DNA from: Antilocapra americana
Taxonomy: Eukaryota; Chordata; Mammalia; Artiodactyla; Antilocapridae
Length of the DNA: 64,000 bases
Direction: 5' to 3'
Assembly (NCBI GenBank): GCA_007570785.1
Contig: ML660774.1
Coordinates: 11,252,476-11,316,475, forward strand
Numbering within the stretch: the stretch's first letter is position 1; each line of letters opens with the position of its first letter. Below, piece after piece: positions 48,366-59,330 of this stretch. Under the pieces are notes generated by a model. It worked only from the letters and a program-made list of their open reading frames with translations. It had not been told where the DNA came from and did not search any database. Position numbers and translations under genes: made by a program.

Positions 48366-48371
48366 GTAAGT
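48363..48371 (+). promoter_or_regulatory. MTUS1: Splice donor of MTUS1 exon 2
   Basis: The sequence TTG|GTAAGT at 48363-48371 matches the donor consensus perfectly on the intron side. Cutting here leaves exactly 697 codons (phase 0) and ends the exon at the residues GSLFL, the same place where the human exon ends. Confidence 0.95.
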
Positions 48372-48960
48372 GAAATTTCTGCCTGCTTCAGGAAATGGTG
48401 ATGGAAACAGCGGGATGGATTAGCAATTGGTTCCCCTTTAACAGTGAATAATATTGCTGAACTCTGTGTGCAGATTTGCTTTCAGGTATTGCAGTATTAT
48501 TCATTAATTCTTAGTACATTTTAGGGTGTTCATTGGTTATATGCATATTGGAAAAAAATCTCAATTTCAGTATTTTATATTGAGCATCAACATTCCTTTT
48601 AATAGTAAGCTAAAAGAACAAGTTACTTTAATGTTTTCGTGTAATTAGTTTGAAGTTAAATGTCTGATTGTATTTTATATTTATAAAAAAAATTTGTTTA
48701 TGAACTTTGAACTGTATTGGACCACAGTTGAGAAATGTCTCAGTAAACAGTGTTAACATGAAAATAGCTCCTGGGCTCCTCTGAGGAAGCCACTCTGGGC
48801 AGTGGAGCCCCCTCTGGCAAACAGGAGGATTCCAGATGCTGCCTCTGATCAGCTAATGTGTCTTCAGGCAAGTAGTATTTTGAGGCACAGCGATGAAAGG
48901 ACTGGGCTAGTAGATGTCGGCGGTCACTTGCTGTCCTAACGTATTGGTTTCTGGTATTAA

Positions 48961-48966
48961 AATAAA
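48961..48966 (+). promoter_or_regulatory. AATAAA motif downstream of the retained-intron stop
   Basis: A canonical hexamer 560 bases after the stop codon at 48399-48401. It could serve an intron-retained MTUS1 transcript, but isolated hexamers are common by chance. Confidence 0.2.
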
Positions 48967-49104
48967 ACCCACTGTATTTCATATGGTGAAAAGGCAATAT
49001 TTTTTTTTATGGTACTTGGCAGATATTTGAGTGTTCCATTTAAACAGGAATTCACATGCAGTTCAAAGATTATTTTTCATTAAGCATGTGTATATATGGG
49101 TATA

Positions 49105-49205
49105 TATATTTATTTTAAACTTTTAATTTTATATTGGGGTAGCTGGCTAACTATGTTGTGATAGTTTCAGGTGGACAGCAAAGGGACTCAGCCGTAAACA
49201 TTAAA
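49105..49205 (-). mobile_element. L1 LINE 3' end scrap
   Basis: AACTTTTAATTTTATATTGG, then TGTGATAGTTTCAGGTGGAC, then GCAAAGGGACTCAGCC. Confidence 0.8.
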
Positions 49206-49499
49206 CATGTGTATAATTTTTGCCTAGAGCATGAAGAAACTAGCTTTCAGAGTTTTAGAAACATTCAGAGGCTAGTCTTGGGCTCTGTGTGTTTGTCCTC
49301 AGTCCTGGTTTTGGTAGTGGGGACTGGCATGCATTTTCAGCCCATGTAGGGCTTTTCTTGGGCTTCTGTCCTGTGGGTCAAGAGTGGACGTGGGTGCCAG
49401 GTGCCAGGGAAGGAAGGCAGCTGTGAGTCATCTGTGTGAAGGACTCCCGTCTGAGGGAATGAAACATGGTTTGAAGTGTCAAAAGGCTGTTGTGTTTTC

Positions 49500-49722
49500 A
49501 GGGCTTCCTTACTGGCTCAGATGGAAAAGAATCCAGACGCCAATACAGGAGACATGGGTTTGATCCCTGGGTTGTGAAGATACCCTGGAGGAGGGCATAG
49601 CAACCCACTCGAGTATTCTTGTCTGGAGAATCCCCATGGACAGAGGAGCCTGGTGGGCTACAATCCATGGGGTCACAAAGAATTGGACATGACTGAGCGA
49701 TTAACAATTTCACTTTTCAGGG
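49500..49722 (+). mobile_element. Bov-tA SINE in MTUS1 intron
   Basis: GGGCTTCCTTACTGGCTCAG, then GAGTATTCTTGTCTGGAGAA, then ACATGACTGAGCGATTAACA. TTTTCAGG occurs on both flanks (about 49494 and 49714), a probable target duplication. Confidence 0.92.
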
Positions 49723-50743
49723 TACATCGGGAATTGTTAGGTCCTGTTAGAGATAGTCTTGAGCTAGGTCAGCTTAGAGAGGCTTTAACTTTTATAATCA
49801 ATCTTTTTAGAAAGAATGGCACACCACAGTGACTTCTGAACTACTGAGATCGTCCATTATTCCAAAACTCAGGTTTTTATTTTCAACTTTTGAAGTCAGA
49901 CTTAGGAAACTCGTTGTATACAATTTTTAATTTGATACTTTGCTAAATTAAATGATAAGCTATGGCAATGCTAAGAAACATTCTTAGTTTGGTATTTCTA
50001 GATACATATACATGAAAACAATAGGATTATTTCTCCTTGATTTATGGGAGACTTTTTAATTGTGCATTGATCACCAACTCCCTCCCAAATCCTAGCATAA
50101 AGTTTCTTTAAATAACATTTGCTTTAACTATAAATTGGTTGTGTAATTTTGAAATGAAAAGCCTTTCTGATGCGTGCATCATGTAAGTCAGCATTTTATT
50201 TCCCACGTGCGGAAGGAAATCCTGTTTTTCTGGCTCATGGTGTGGTATAGAAATAAGGTGATAGAATCATCATGTTCAAATGGATCCCATTGTATCTTGG
50301 AGAAGGCAGCACTTTTCATCTTAGAAATCTTTCAGTAGGATTTCCATGTTTTCAGCACTGACACTTTCACTTACTGACAAATATTACAAAATGATTTTTC
50401 CCCCCATGGTAATATTTTATGAGCAGTTCTCTGCAATATCCCTATTCGCTGCTTACACGTTTCTGTGTGTCACAGGGCAGGGGCCGGCCAAACTGCCACT
50501 GGACACAGGCTTTGTACTTTCTATAGACAGATGAATGAATGAGACTTTGCCTCAGGTTGTAGGCAGACCCCTGCGTTTCTTGGTCATTTTGGCAGTATTC
50601 AGAAGATTTTGGATCTGCCCTGGGTCCGTGCTGAGACAGTGCTGGAGGGATATGCGGTTTCTCTGTGCTCTGTTGGTCTTGAGCAGAATTAGTCCTTGAG
50701 TTTACCGAATCCTTAGGGTGCCTACAACTTCATAGCTGTTTGA

Positions 50744-50950
50744 GTGAGTGAGTGTCAGTCACTCAGTCGTATCCTCTGTGACCCCAACTACTGTAGCCCG
50801 CCAGACTCCTCTGTCCATGGGATTCTCCAGGCAAGAATACTGGGGTGGGTTGTCATTCCCTTCTCCAGGAGATTTTCCCGACCCAGGGATCGGACCTGGG
50901 ACTCTTGCATTGCAGGCGTATTCTTTACTATCTCAGCCCCAAGGGAAGCT
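50744..50950 (-). mobile_element. Bov-tA SINE in MTUS1 intron
   Basis: GTGTCAGTCACTCAGTCGTA, then GCAAGAATACTGGGGTGGGT, ending in a decayed CTATCTCAGCCCCAAGGGAA. Confidence 0.92.
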
Positions 50951-51079
50951 GGTCAGGGTTTATCTGAAACTTCAGAAAAGTTCTGTGTCAGTAGGAACTT
51001 GATTTTAATTTGATGCATTTGAGTGTAGCTATGCATTACAGAGGTTTTGTATTGTTGATACTGTGTTTGATGAAAGGAA

Positions 51080-51362
51080 TGGGGAATTATCTAAAAGCAA
51101 GGAAACAGATATTTCTTCAGTGACTGCTCTGGGCAAAACCCTCTACTCTAGGCCCTTATGTATATTATGCCATTTAATTTTCCAGAATGTTCAGGTGCTT
51201 TATACATTATCATTTACTCTTTTCACTAACAACAGGCAAGTTCTTGGCTACAGTTTAAGGATTCATAGAGGTTATAACACACACACAGCCGGTAGGTTAT
51301 AAAAGCTAAGATTCAAACTCAGATCTCCTGACCTGAATCCTGGCCCTTTCTGCTCCACACAC
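51080..51362 (-). mobile_element. MIR SINE relic
   Basis: Antisense MIR pattern: CATTTAATTTTCCAGAATGT, then GGTTATAACACACACACAGC, then AGATTCAAACTCAGATCTCC. Confidence 0.65.
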
Positions 51363-51709
51363 TGGGCTTTCAGAATCTCAAGGAATGTTGATTCTAAAAG
51401 GCAGAGCAAATCTGATTTGGTAAAGATTTACTTTGTAAGTTGGTTAGAAGTGTGGGTTACTTTTTTAAAAAAAAAAACATTTTTCTCTGGGGGATTACCT
51501 TAGCCAGTTTCACAGTGAAGATTTTTTTGTCCTTTGCTTGCTTTTCTTGGCCAATTTTACATTGCTTTTCAGTGTTCTCTTAGCATATTGCCCTATTTGA
51601 GTTAGTTTTTAGTTCACGTAGTGGATGTCATCAGCATGGGCTTTATATCTCTCTCTGGGAAATTATCCACTTCTGACTTAACAAGCGAAGAAAGAAGGGT
51701 CCTGCTGGG

Positions 51710-51845
51710 AGAAAGGCAGTACAGAGGTTCAGAGCACCGGTTTTGGAGCTCGACATGGTTTCACGTGGTCGCTCCATCCATTCATTGGCAAAGTGGCATC
51801 AGGCAAGTTACTTAGTCTCTATGAGGCTCAATTTTTCTTTATGTA
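51710..51845 (+). mobile_element. MIR SINE relic
   Basis: Sense MIR core: TTCAGAGCACCGGTTTTGGA followed by CATCAGGCAAGTTACTTAGT and CTCTATGAGGCTCAATTTTT. Confidence 0.75.
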
Positions 51846-51954
51846 AGCAGAGAATATAACCCATGGCTTACAGTGTTGGAATTTGTTCTTGGAGTAAACC
51901 TCAGGCTCTTCCTTCCTCCATGTACATTTATTGGGTGTCCACTGTGTGCTTTAG

Positions 51955-52155
51955 GGGGCTTCCCAAGTGGCTCAGTGGTAAAAGAATCCGCCTGCCAGGG
52001 CAGTAGACATGGGTTTGATCCCTGGGTTGGGAAGATCCCCGGGAGAAGGGAATGAGAACCCACTCCAGTATTCTTGCTGGGGAAATCCAATGGACAGAGG
52101 AGCCTGGTGGGCTACAGTCGTCGCAAAGAACTGGACACAACTGAGCAGCCAACAC
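51955..52155 (+). mobile_element. Bov-tA SINE with target duplication in MTUS1 intron
   Basis: GGGCTTCCCAAGTGGCTCAG through CTGGACACAACTGAGCAGCC. The flanks CCACTGTGTGCT (about 51939 and 52157) are the target duplication. Confidence 0.95.
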
Positions 52156-53319
52156 CCACTGTGTGCTGTATATGGTGGTGATTGTTGGGCAGAGATGCGA
52201 AGACCCAGCCCCCGGCCAGACCTAGTGTCTAGAGCAGCAGGTATTAGAATGTAAATAAAAACGGGCTGTCAGGGTCTCAGCTGGGGGTGTGTATAGACTG
52301 CTGTGCTGGTGATGGTGATGGGGAGAGAGATCCAGCAAGCAAGGCTTCCAGGGGTAGAGCCCATGGATCACTAGCTGAAGCTTAGAGATCAATGATGAGT
52401 TGGAAAGGTATTCTGGGTGGAAGGAATAACATGTACAAAGATGAAGGCGCATTGTCACACGGGGGTCGCAGTGTCGTAAGGGTGTCTGGAGCTGGGAATG
52501 CAGAACCACGGGCAGTAAGGAACCAGTGAAGAGGAGGGCAGGACTGCCACATCCCAGAGGCCTTTTTCAGAAGACCTGACTTTATCTAGGAGACCGAGGG
52601 AAGCCTCCTGGCCCAGTTTGGACTTCAGAAGAGATGGCCTGAGCAGTGGAGTGGGAGATGATTTGGAGGCAGGGGAGACCACAGCATGGTTCCAGGCATC
52701 CCAGAAATGAGGTAGCCTGCCAGCATTTATGGCATTTAACATTAAAACTAAGACATTTCCAGAATATATATTCATATGAAATAAAAATAAATCTGTTGCG
52801 TGTTACTATAACATTTTAAAAACTAACCGCATTTTCCAAAACAAAAATACTGAATCAGGAGACTGGCACTGTTCTACATTTGTAAATTTAACGTCTGACT
52901 TAATTGAAGATGGTTGGGTTTATGCCTCTCTCTGCTATGTTCTGTGTGTGCGGTTGGAATAGTGATACAGAAACATACAGAAGTTAAGAAAGGAGACTTC
53001 TAGAGATAGCTTTCACTGTGTAAGTTGGATGTCTGGGCGTGTGGTGGTGAATATGAGAAGAGCTAAGTTTTGAGATGGGTGGGTAAAATTCACCTGATTT
53101 TTAGAAACTGCTTCATGTTCTTCGACTGTGAAATGGAGTATGGTCAAAGAATCCCTGAAGGGTAATTAGGATCATGAATAGATACGTACATTTTGAACTT
53201 ACTTTTCATTTTATAAGGGCTGTATGTTGATTAGTAAAAACAACAATAATATGATTATTGTCAACATTATTGGGTCAAGGCACCTGAAGTATGCTAAGAG
53301 AGACAGCTGAAGAAAGAAA
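52156..53319. other. Unique intronic sequence
   Basis: Nothing certain was recognised. Parts of 52380-52740 have the texture of an ancient L2 or related relic. Confidence 0.35.
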
Positions 53320-53600
53320 TTAAGTATCTAGGGACCTCAGGAGAGAGTGCTGACTTGGACATGAGGACTTGGTGGTGATTGAAAGAGTGGACAAGGTCAT
53401 CTGGGGAGAGTAAATGCTGAGAAAGTTCCCAGGGCCAAGTTTAAGACATTTACGATGACCAACATTTAAAGGCAGAGAAGAACAGATCCCAGAGAAGGAA
53501 TAACCAGATGAATAGAAGGGGAACCAGGAAAGAGCTCTGTGGGAGAAACCAATGAAAGATGGCATCATGGGTGTTGGCGACAATAGAGAGGAAATCTAGG
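53320..53600 (-). mobile_element. L2 LINE relic, reverse transcriptase region
   Basis: The antisense frame at 53320-53583 reads ALSWFPFYSSGYSFSG and later LGPGNFLSIYSPQMTL. These resemble the L2 protein motifs for substrate-binding and catalytic-region flanks. It lies just upstream of MTUS1 exon 3. Confidence 0.7.
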
Positions 53601-53839
53601 AGAAGGACTAAAAGCTATAGATTGAATTTAGCTTGTGGCACCAGTCACCTTGGGCACAGTTTCCCTGATGGGACCCAAGGCAGATCATGGTGAATCAAAG
53701 AGTAAACCATCAAGAGATGGAATGTCTTCATAGTAAAAATGAAAAATATCCATCGGGCATATTTGTTTTGACAGAAATTGTTTCTTTCCCATACCTACCA
53801 CCACCAGGAAGTAGTGGTGTGGAAGTGGAAGGTATGACC

Positions 53840-53870
53840 TGGACTGACGTCTTCCCTCTTCTTCCCGCAG
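53840..53870 (+). promoter_or_regulatory. MTUS1: Branch point, pyrimidine tract and acceptor of MTUS1 exon 3
   Basis: A CTGAC branch-point-like motif near 53844 is followed by a strong tract CTTCCCTCTTCTTCCCGCAG ending at 53870. Together they define the exon start at 53871. Confidence 0.9.
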
Positions 53871-54066
53871 GATTCCACTTCCAAACCTGCAAGCATCTCA
53901 GGTGGGAAACCAGCTACTCCCAACTCCTCCATTCTGAGGAGAACGCCTGGTCCGAAAGCCAGAGTGGGCCCTTCTGTTTCCTGTTTGAGGCGGAATAGCG
54001 ACAGCAGAAATCTCACCTCCGATCGGGCCGTGTCTCCCCAGAGGATCAGGCGTGTGTCCAGTTCTG
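53871..54066 (+). CDS. MTUS1: MTUS1 (ATIP3) second coding exon, 65 codons plus one base
   Basis: This exon continues MTUS1 in phase 0 from the large exon. It encodes a Ser/Pro/Arg-rich segment beginning DSTSKPASISGGKPATPNSS and ending SPQRIRRVSSS, followed by the first base of a glycine codon. The Cys-Leu-Arg-Arg-Asn stretch and the SPQRIRR stretch are conserved in the human protein. The segment is basic and probably disordered, and it belongs to the central microtubule-associated region of ATIP3. The exon is 196 bases long, flanked by AG at 53869-53870 and GT at 54067-54068, and it must be read in the frame set by the upstream exon. The open frame that starts at 53687 and overlaps it is in another frame and is not the gene. 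Confidence 0.93.
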
Positions 54067-54072
54067 GTAAGA
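54064..54072 (+). promoter_or_regulatory. MTUS1: Splice donor of MTUS1 exon 3
   Basis: The sequence CTG|GTAAGA is a near-consensus donor. It splits a glycine codon after its first base (phase 1), as in the human SSSG-K junction. Confidence 0.9.
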
Positions 54073-54531
54073 GTCAAAATAATTCAGTTGTGCTTTAGAG
54101 CAGCTCGTAAATTATTCAAATTTAAATCGGTCCCATCAGGAACCTGTCTCAGAGAGACAGGTTTTGGTTCTAGAACTCTAGTGCATTGTGTCACTAAAGC
54201 ATTTAGTCTTTTGTGGTCCAGCATCTTGCACAGGGAAGGTGGAAAAAGAAGTCCAAGACACAGCCCTGATCCTTGAGCAACGCTGAAGGTTAGCTGGGGA
54301 GAGAGATGTGTATAAACTGACGTAAAAGGTCTCCAGAAGCAGGCATGTCTACATATACAAGCAGACCCTGGGCATGCAAGAATCATTTTGCTTTCAGGTG
54401 TTTTACAAACAGTTAACCACAATAATACTTGTGTGATATACTTCTTTCATCATGTGCCCTCATCAAAAATGAAGAGACTAGTGTTTTTCTTGAATTTTAC
54501 TGAAAGGTATATTATAAAATCCTTAAGGAGG

Positions 54532-54655
54532 AATGTCCCTGGTGGTCCAGTGGCTAAGACTCCATGCTTCCAATGCAGGCGGCCAGGGTTTGATCCCTGG
54601 TCAGGGAACTAGGTCCCACTTGCCACAGCTAAGACCTGACGCGGTCAAATAAATA
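54532..54655 (+). mobile_element. CHR-type tRNA-Glu SINE
   Basis: GTCCCTGGTGGTCCAGTGGC, then GGTTTGATCCCTGGTCAGGG, then CCACTTGCCACAGCTAAGAC. Confidence 0.9.
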
Positions 54656-57028
54656 TTTTGAAGATGTTCAGGAATATGAAGGTGACTACAGAGTTATATT
54701 TTTGTAATACAAATGTTGTTTATGTTGGTTTGCACATTAGAAGTAGTGAAGGCAGATTTATAAAATTTGAGAGCTTCCAGAGTATCTCTTAAATGTCTTC
54801 CTAAATTTGGCAGAGGTTAGCATTTCTCTATGTTACAAAATCGGAACAGGAAGTGGGGAAGGCAGCCCCTTTCAAAGGGACTAAGACAAGCCTGCTGGCC
54901 ATTCCAGCTGACTGAGAGCACTCTGCAGGGGACACCCCTCATTTTAGCAGGTATAGCACTGAGCAAATGAAAGGTATGTCAGATAGATTTAGAAGTGAGC
55001 TCCCTTATAAAAATAGTGACTGCTGTTGAATGGTCTAGGGGAGAAGATGCCCCAAAATTTCTGTGTCCTCAGACATGAGAACATTCTGCAGAAACTTAAC
55101 AAAACCAGTGAAACCACCGAGGATCTCTTTACCTGTTTACACTTTAGGATGCTGAGGTTTTATTTTCCAGTCCTATTATGAAGCTGTCACATGAGAAGCT
55201 TATATAACATGCAGACAGGTTGTAAGGTTGATTTATTTAGGTCCAGGCCCAAATAAATCAGGACTTGTGCATCCAGATCTTGAGGAGCAAACCCAGGAGG
55301 GGGTATGACAGGATGAAGGGGGCTTTGCACGCATTTCCATTTCTACCCCCAGAGGAACTTTAGGAGAACAACAGTAAGAGGCGCTCAAGACGTTGGGAGA
55401 AGCAATAAACCTTATTCGGGACGTTGCCACAGTCTGGGGAGTTGGGCAAAAGTGAGATCAAAGCTTGGGTCCTTACTGTTGCTGCATGCAGGGCTCGCCG
55501 ATTTGCAGATGGGAAGCCCCTTTCCTGCTCTGGTGGCAGGGAGGGCCGTGGCCGCTGCAGCTGGGCCTGTTGGGAGGAACGCTACCTTATGGCAGGGCCG
55601 TGGCCCCAGGGAGCTGCCCGAGCTAGTCATGTACCTTCCCCCAGCTTCTGTGACGTAAGAGCGTTTGAGACTGTCAGGCTTTTGCAGTCCTCATCTTTCT
55701 AGGGACAGTCTGGAGCTCACCCGATTTTCTGAGTAGTGGTGCTCATAGTGTAATTCTAGCACATGGTGCTCACATCCCAGAAAACATGAAGCACACGCAT
55801 TTCTACAAATTAGGCCAGTACCCAGAATATATTGTAAAAGATGAGATTCTTTTATATAGGTGATCCCACCAAGGAGCAACATACTTTTAAAGTCTCTTTA
55901 CTGTATGTTAAAGAATGCCATGCCTTAAATAGAGAAAAGTAGGTCTGCCTAGTCTTAATGAAAAGACAGGAAATTTCTTGAGCTTTTATTGACCTGTGTA
56001 CATAAGCTTAGTAACTAAGTTATGCATTCAGAGTTTTTAATCCAAAGTTAAAAACTAAATTAGGCAAAAACTAAATCTCTTACTTGGTAATTTTCCATAT
56101 GTAAACACAAAAAAAATGACTGTAGCCAGAAATTTTGTGGGTTTGCATTTGAGTTTAACAGTTGAAAGATTAACTTGATGATGCTATGTTTAAAATGTGT
56201 GTACTTTTTAATAAAATTATTAGCAACTAACTTGTTTGCACGCTCACAGTAAATTGAGAGATGTTTTTTTCGTGGAGAACAGGAAACTTAATCATCACAG
56301 AGTTAGAACAGAAAATCAAGAAGCAAAAACAATGTGCCTTTGGATCATTGAGAGCATGTCGCCATTTACCTTACAATGAAGTGTTTGTGTCTCTGAAAAT
56401 TGAAACCAAATGGACATCCTCTGTGCTCATACAAAGTTACTCTCCTGAAAGGTAACCAGCAGGAATATTCCAGCCCACTTGGGGTTTTCAATAAATACTT
56501 TCAGAGAACTAAGTAGAAAACCAGACCTGGAGCTTTGAAATAGCCATTTTCATGAAGCTATAAAAAGAGTATGAGGAAGACTTCTGATTAAACCCAATGG
56601 AACTTTTCCATTTCACTTGTCAAAACTTGAGAATTGTAACATACAGCATGAGAATTGTAGTTTACTCTGCTATATAGTAATATATAGGAAAGTTGTTAAG
56701 AGAATAAATCCTGAGAGTAAGTCTCCTAACAAGGAAAAAAGTTTTTTAGTTGTATCTAAATGAGATGATGCATGCTAACTAAACTTATTGTGGTATCACA
56801 ATACATGTAAGTCAGACTATTATGCTGCACACCTTAAACTTATATTGTGATGTGTGTTAATCACATCTCATTAAAACTAGAAATAAAAAAAGTAACTTAA
56901 ATCTGGAAATTTATATGAAACCAGATTAGTGATTATAACAAACCATATGCAAGTTATCTTTGCTTCTTTGGAGTATATATGTGTTTTAACCACTCAAATA
57001 AAATGACATGAGCAAGGAAAAATATTTC
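54656..57028. other. Unique intronic sequence
   Basis: A GC-richer patch at 55400-55660 has open frames on both strands but no family features. The rest is A/T-rich intron. The end (56760-56900) resembles an old L1 3' tail. Confidence 0.4.
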
Positions 57029-59083
57029 TTTTTTTTTTTTAACTTTCTTTACTTTATTGTGTTGGTTTTGCCATACAATGACATAAAACCGCCATGGGTC
57101 TACATACGCTCCCCCTCCAGAACCCCCTCCCCCTCCCGATTCCCTCCCCCTGGGACATCTCGGTGCACCAGCCCCGAGCATCAGTCCTGGGCTGGCAATT
57201 GATTTCACATATGGTAATTAACATGTTTCAATGCCAATCTCCCATATCATCCCACCCTTGCACTTTTCCACAGAGTCCACGTGTCTGTTCTATACATCTG
57301 CGTTCCTTTTGCTGTCTCACATGCTGGGTTCTCGTTACCGTCTTTCTAAATTCCATATATATGCGTTAGTATTCTGTATTGTTGTTTTTCCTTCTGGCTT
57401 ACTTCACTCTGGATAATAGGCTCCAGTTCCGTACACCTGAGTAGAACTGATTCAAATTAATTTTTTTTTAATGCTGAGTAATATTCCATTGTGTATATGT
57501 ACCACAGCTTTCTTATCCATTCGGCAGTTGATGGGCATCTGGGTTGCTTCCATGTCCTGGCTATTGTAAACAATGCGGCGATGAACATTGGGGTACATGT
57601 GGCTCTTTCAATTCTGGTTTCCTCGGTGTGTATGCCCAGCAGTGGGAGTGCTGGGTAATATGGCAGGCCTATTTGCAGTTTTTTAAGGAATCTCCACACT
57701 GTTTTCCATAGTGGCTGTACTAGTTTGCATTCCCACCAACAGTGTAAGAGGGTTCCCTTTTCTCCACATCCTCTCCAGCATTTATTGCTTGTAGATTTTT
57801 GGATGGCAGCCATTCTGACTGGTGTAAAGTGGTACCTCATTGTGGTTTTGATTTGCATTTCTCTGATAATGAGTGATGTTGAGCATCTTTTCATGTGTTT
57901 GTTAGCCATTTTTATGTCTTCTTTGGAGAAATGTCTGTTAAGTTCTTTGGCCCACTTTTTGATTGGGTTGTTCATTTTTCTAGAATGGAGCTGCAGGAGT
58001 TGCTTGTATATTTTTGAGATTAATTGTTTGTCCATTGCTTCATTGGCTATTATTTTCTCCCATTCTGAAGGCTGTCTTTTCACCTTGCTTATAGTTTCCT
58101 TTGTTGTGCAGAAGCTTTTAATTTTAATTAGGTCCCATTTGTTTATTTGTGCTTTTATTTCCAATATTCTGGAAGGTGGGTCATAGAGGATCCCGCTTTG
58201 GATTATGTCGGAGAGTGTTTTGCCTATGTTATCCTCTAGGAATTTTATAGTTTCTGGTCTTATGATTAGATCTTTGATCCATTTTGAGTTTATTTTTGTG
58301 TATGGTGTTAGTGTTCTAGTTTCATTCTTTTACAAGTGGCTGTCCAGTTTTCCCAGCACCACTTGTTAAAGAGATTGTCTTTTCTCCATTGTATATTCAT
58401 GCCTCCTTTGTCAAAGATAAGGTGTCCATAGGTGCGTGGATTTATCTCTGGGCTTTCTATTTTGTTCCATTGATCTATATTTCTGTCTTTGTGCCAGTAC
58501 CATACTGTCTTGATGACTGTGGATTTGTAGTATAGCCTAAAGTCAGATAGGTTGATTCCTCCAGTTCCATTCTTCTTTCTCAAGATTGCTTTGGCTATAC
58601 GAGGTTTTTTATATTTCCATACAAATTGTGAAATTATTTGTTCTAATTCTCTGAAAAAGACCTCTGGTAGCTTGATAGGAATTGCATTGAATCTATAGAT
58701 TGCTTTGGGTCGTATACTCATTTTCACTATATTGATTCTTCCAATCCACGAACATGGCACATTTCTCCATCTGTTTGTGTCCTCTTTGATTTCTTTCATC
58801 AGTGTTTTATAGTTTTCTATATACAAGTCTTTGGTTTCTTTGGGTAGAAATACTCCTAAGTATTTTATTATTTTTGTTTCAATGGTGAATGGAATTGTTT
58901 CCTTAATTTCTCTTTCTGCTTTCTCATCGTTAGTGTATAGGAATGCCAGGGATTTCTGTGTGTTGATTTTGTATCCTGACACTTTGCTATATTCCCTGAT
59001 TAGCTCTAGTAATTTTCTGGTAGAGTCTTTAGGGTTTTCTATGTAGAGGATCATGTCATCTGCAAACAGAGAGAGTTTTACTT
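57029..59083 (-). mobile_element. 5'-truncated ruminant L1 with partial ORF2, antisense to MTUS1
   Basis: This 2.05 kb L1 starts at its 3' end with a 12-base T run on the + strand (57029-57040). It extends through the 3' UTR into the C-terminal half of ORF2. The protein part is in two frames: 59054-58308 encodes segments such as [20 protein letters not shown] and [20 protein letters not shown], and 58164-57457 ends in [17 protein letters not shown] frameshift separates them and a further one lies in the A-rich stretch after the last Lys. The reverse-transcriptase catalytic core and endonuclease domain lie upstream of the truncation point and are missing, so it cannot move by itself. No clear target duplication could be aligned at the two ends. 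Confidence 0.95.
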
Positions 59084-59092
59084 AGTAATCAT

Positions 59093-59330
59093 GATGCCAA
59101 TAGTAGCAGCTCACACTTGTTAATGTGCTGACCAGGTTCCAGGCTTTGTCTTTATCGTCTCACCTCTACATTCCTTTACTCCTCACCATAGGTCTGTGAG
59201 GTTTACCTGCATTTTACAGAAGAGGAAACCATCACACTGAGGTTGACTCATTTGTCCAGGTTGTGCAGCTAGACGGTCACAGAGGTAACAGATTCTGACC
59301 AGTAACAAGGCTCAGAGGCCATGCTCTTCA
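59093..59330 (-). mobile_element. MIR SINE
   Basis: Antisense MIR: CATTTTACAGAAGAGGAAAC, then GACTCATTTGTCCAGGTTGT and GTGCAGCTAGACGGTCACAG. Confidence 0.75.

Larger units (their letters stand above)
48366..53870 (+). other. MTUS1: MTUS1 intron between the two coding exons
   Basis: This GT-AG intron is 5505 bases long and phase 0. It holds an L1 scrap near 49.1 kb, Bov-tA SINEs at 49.5, 50.7 and 52.0 kb, MIR relics at 51.1-51.8 kb and an antisense L2 relic at 53.3-53.6 kb. The stretches between these look like ordinary unique intronic DNA. No further exon was recognised in it. Confidence 0.92.
46127..54066 (+). other. MTUS1: MTUS1 gene, 5' coding part (two exons and intervening intron)
   Basis: This locus spans the two MTUS1 exons visible in the window. 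The joined reading frame is 46275-48365 plus 53871-54066, giving 762 complete codons and one extra base that must be completed by the next exon outside the window. I recognise the protein from conserved tracts shared with human MTUS1/ATIP3, including the segment reading SYPRPNFKNVKAK and the exon-3 end with AVSPQRIRRVSSS. In the family the long isoform binds microtubules, the centrosome and the mitotic spindle, and its C-terminal coiled coil interacts with the angiotensin AT2 receptor. That coiled-coil part is not here. The next human exon, which follows directly after the VSSSG sequence, could not be found between 54067 and 64000, so that intron is at least 9.9 kb long. Confidence 0.93.

Noticed and set aside
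53687..53998. 103-codon + strand open frame over exon 3
   Set aside because: It is in a different frame from MTUS1 and begins in the intron. The exon's true phase is set by the upstream exon.
57725..58186. 153-codon + strand open frame
   Set aside because: Antisense reading of the L1 at 57029-59083.
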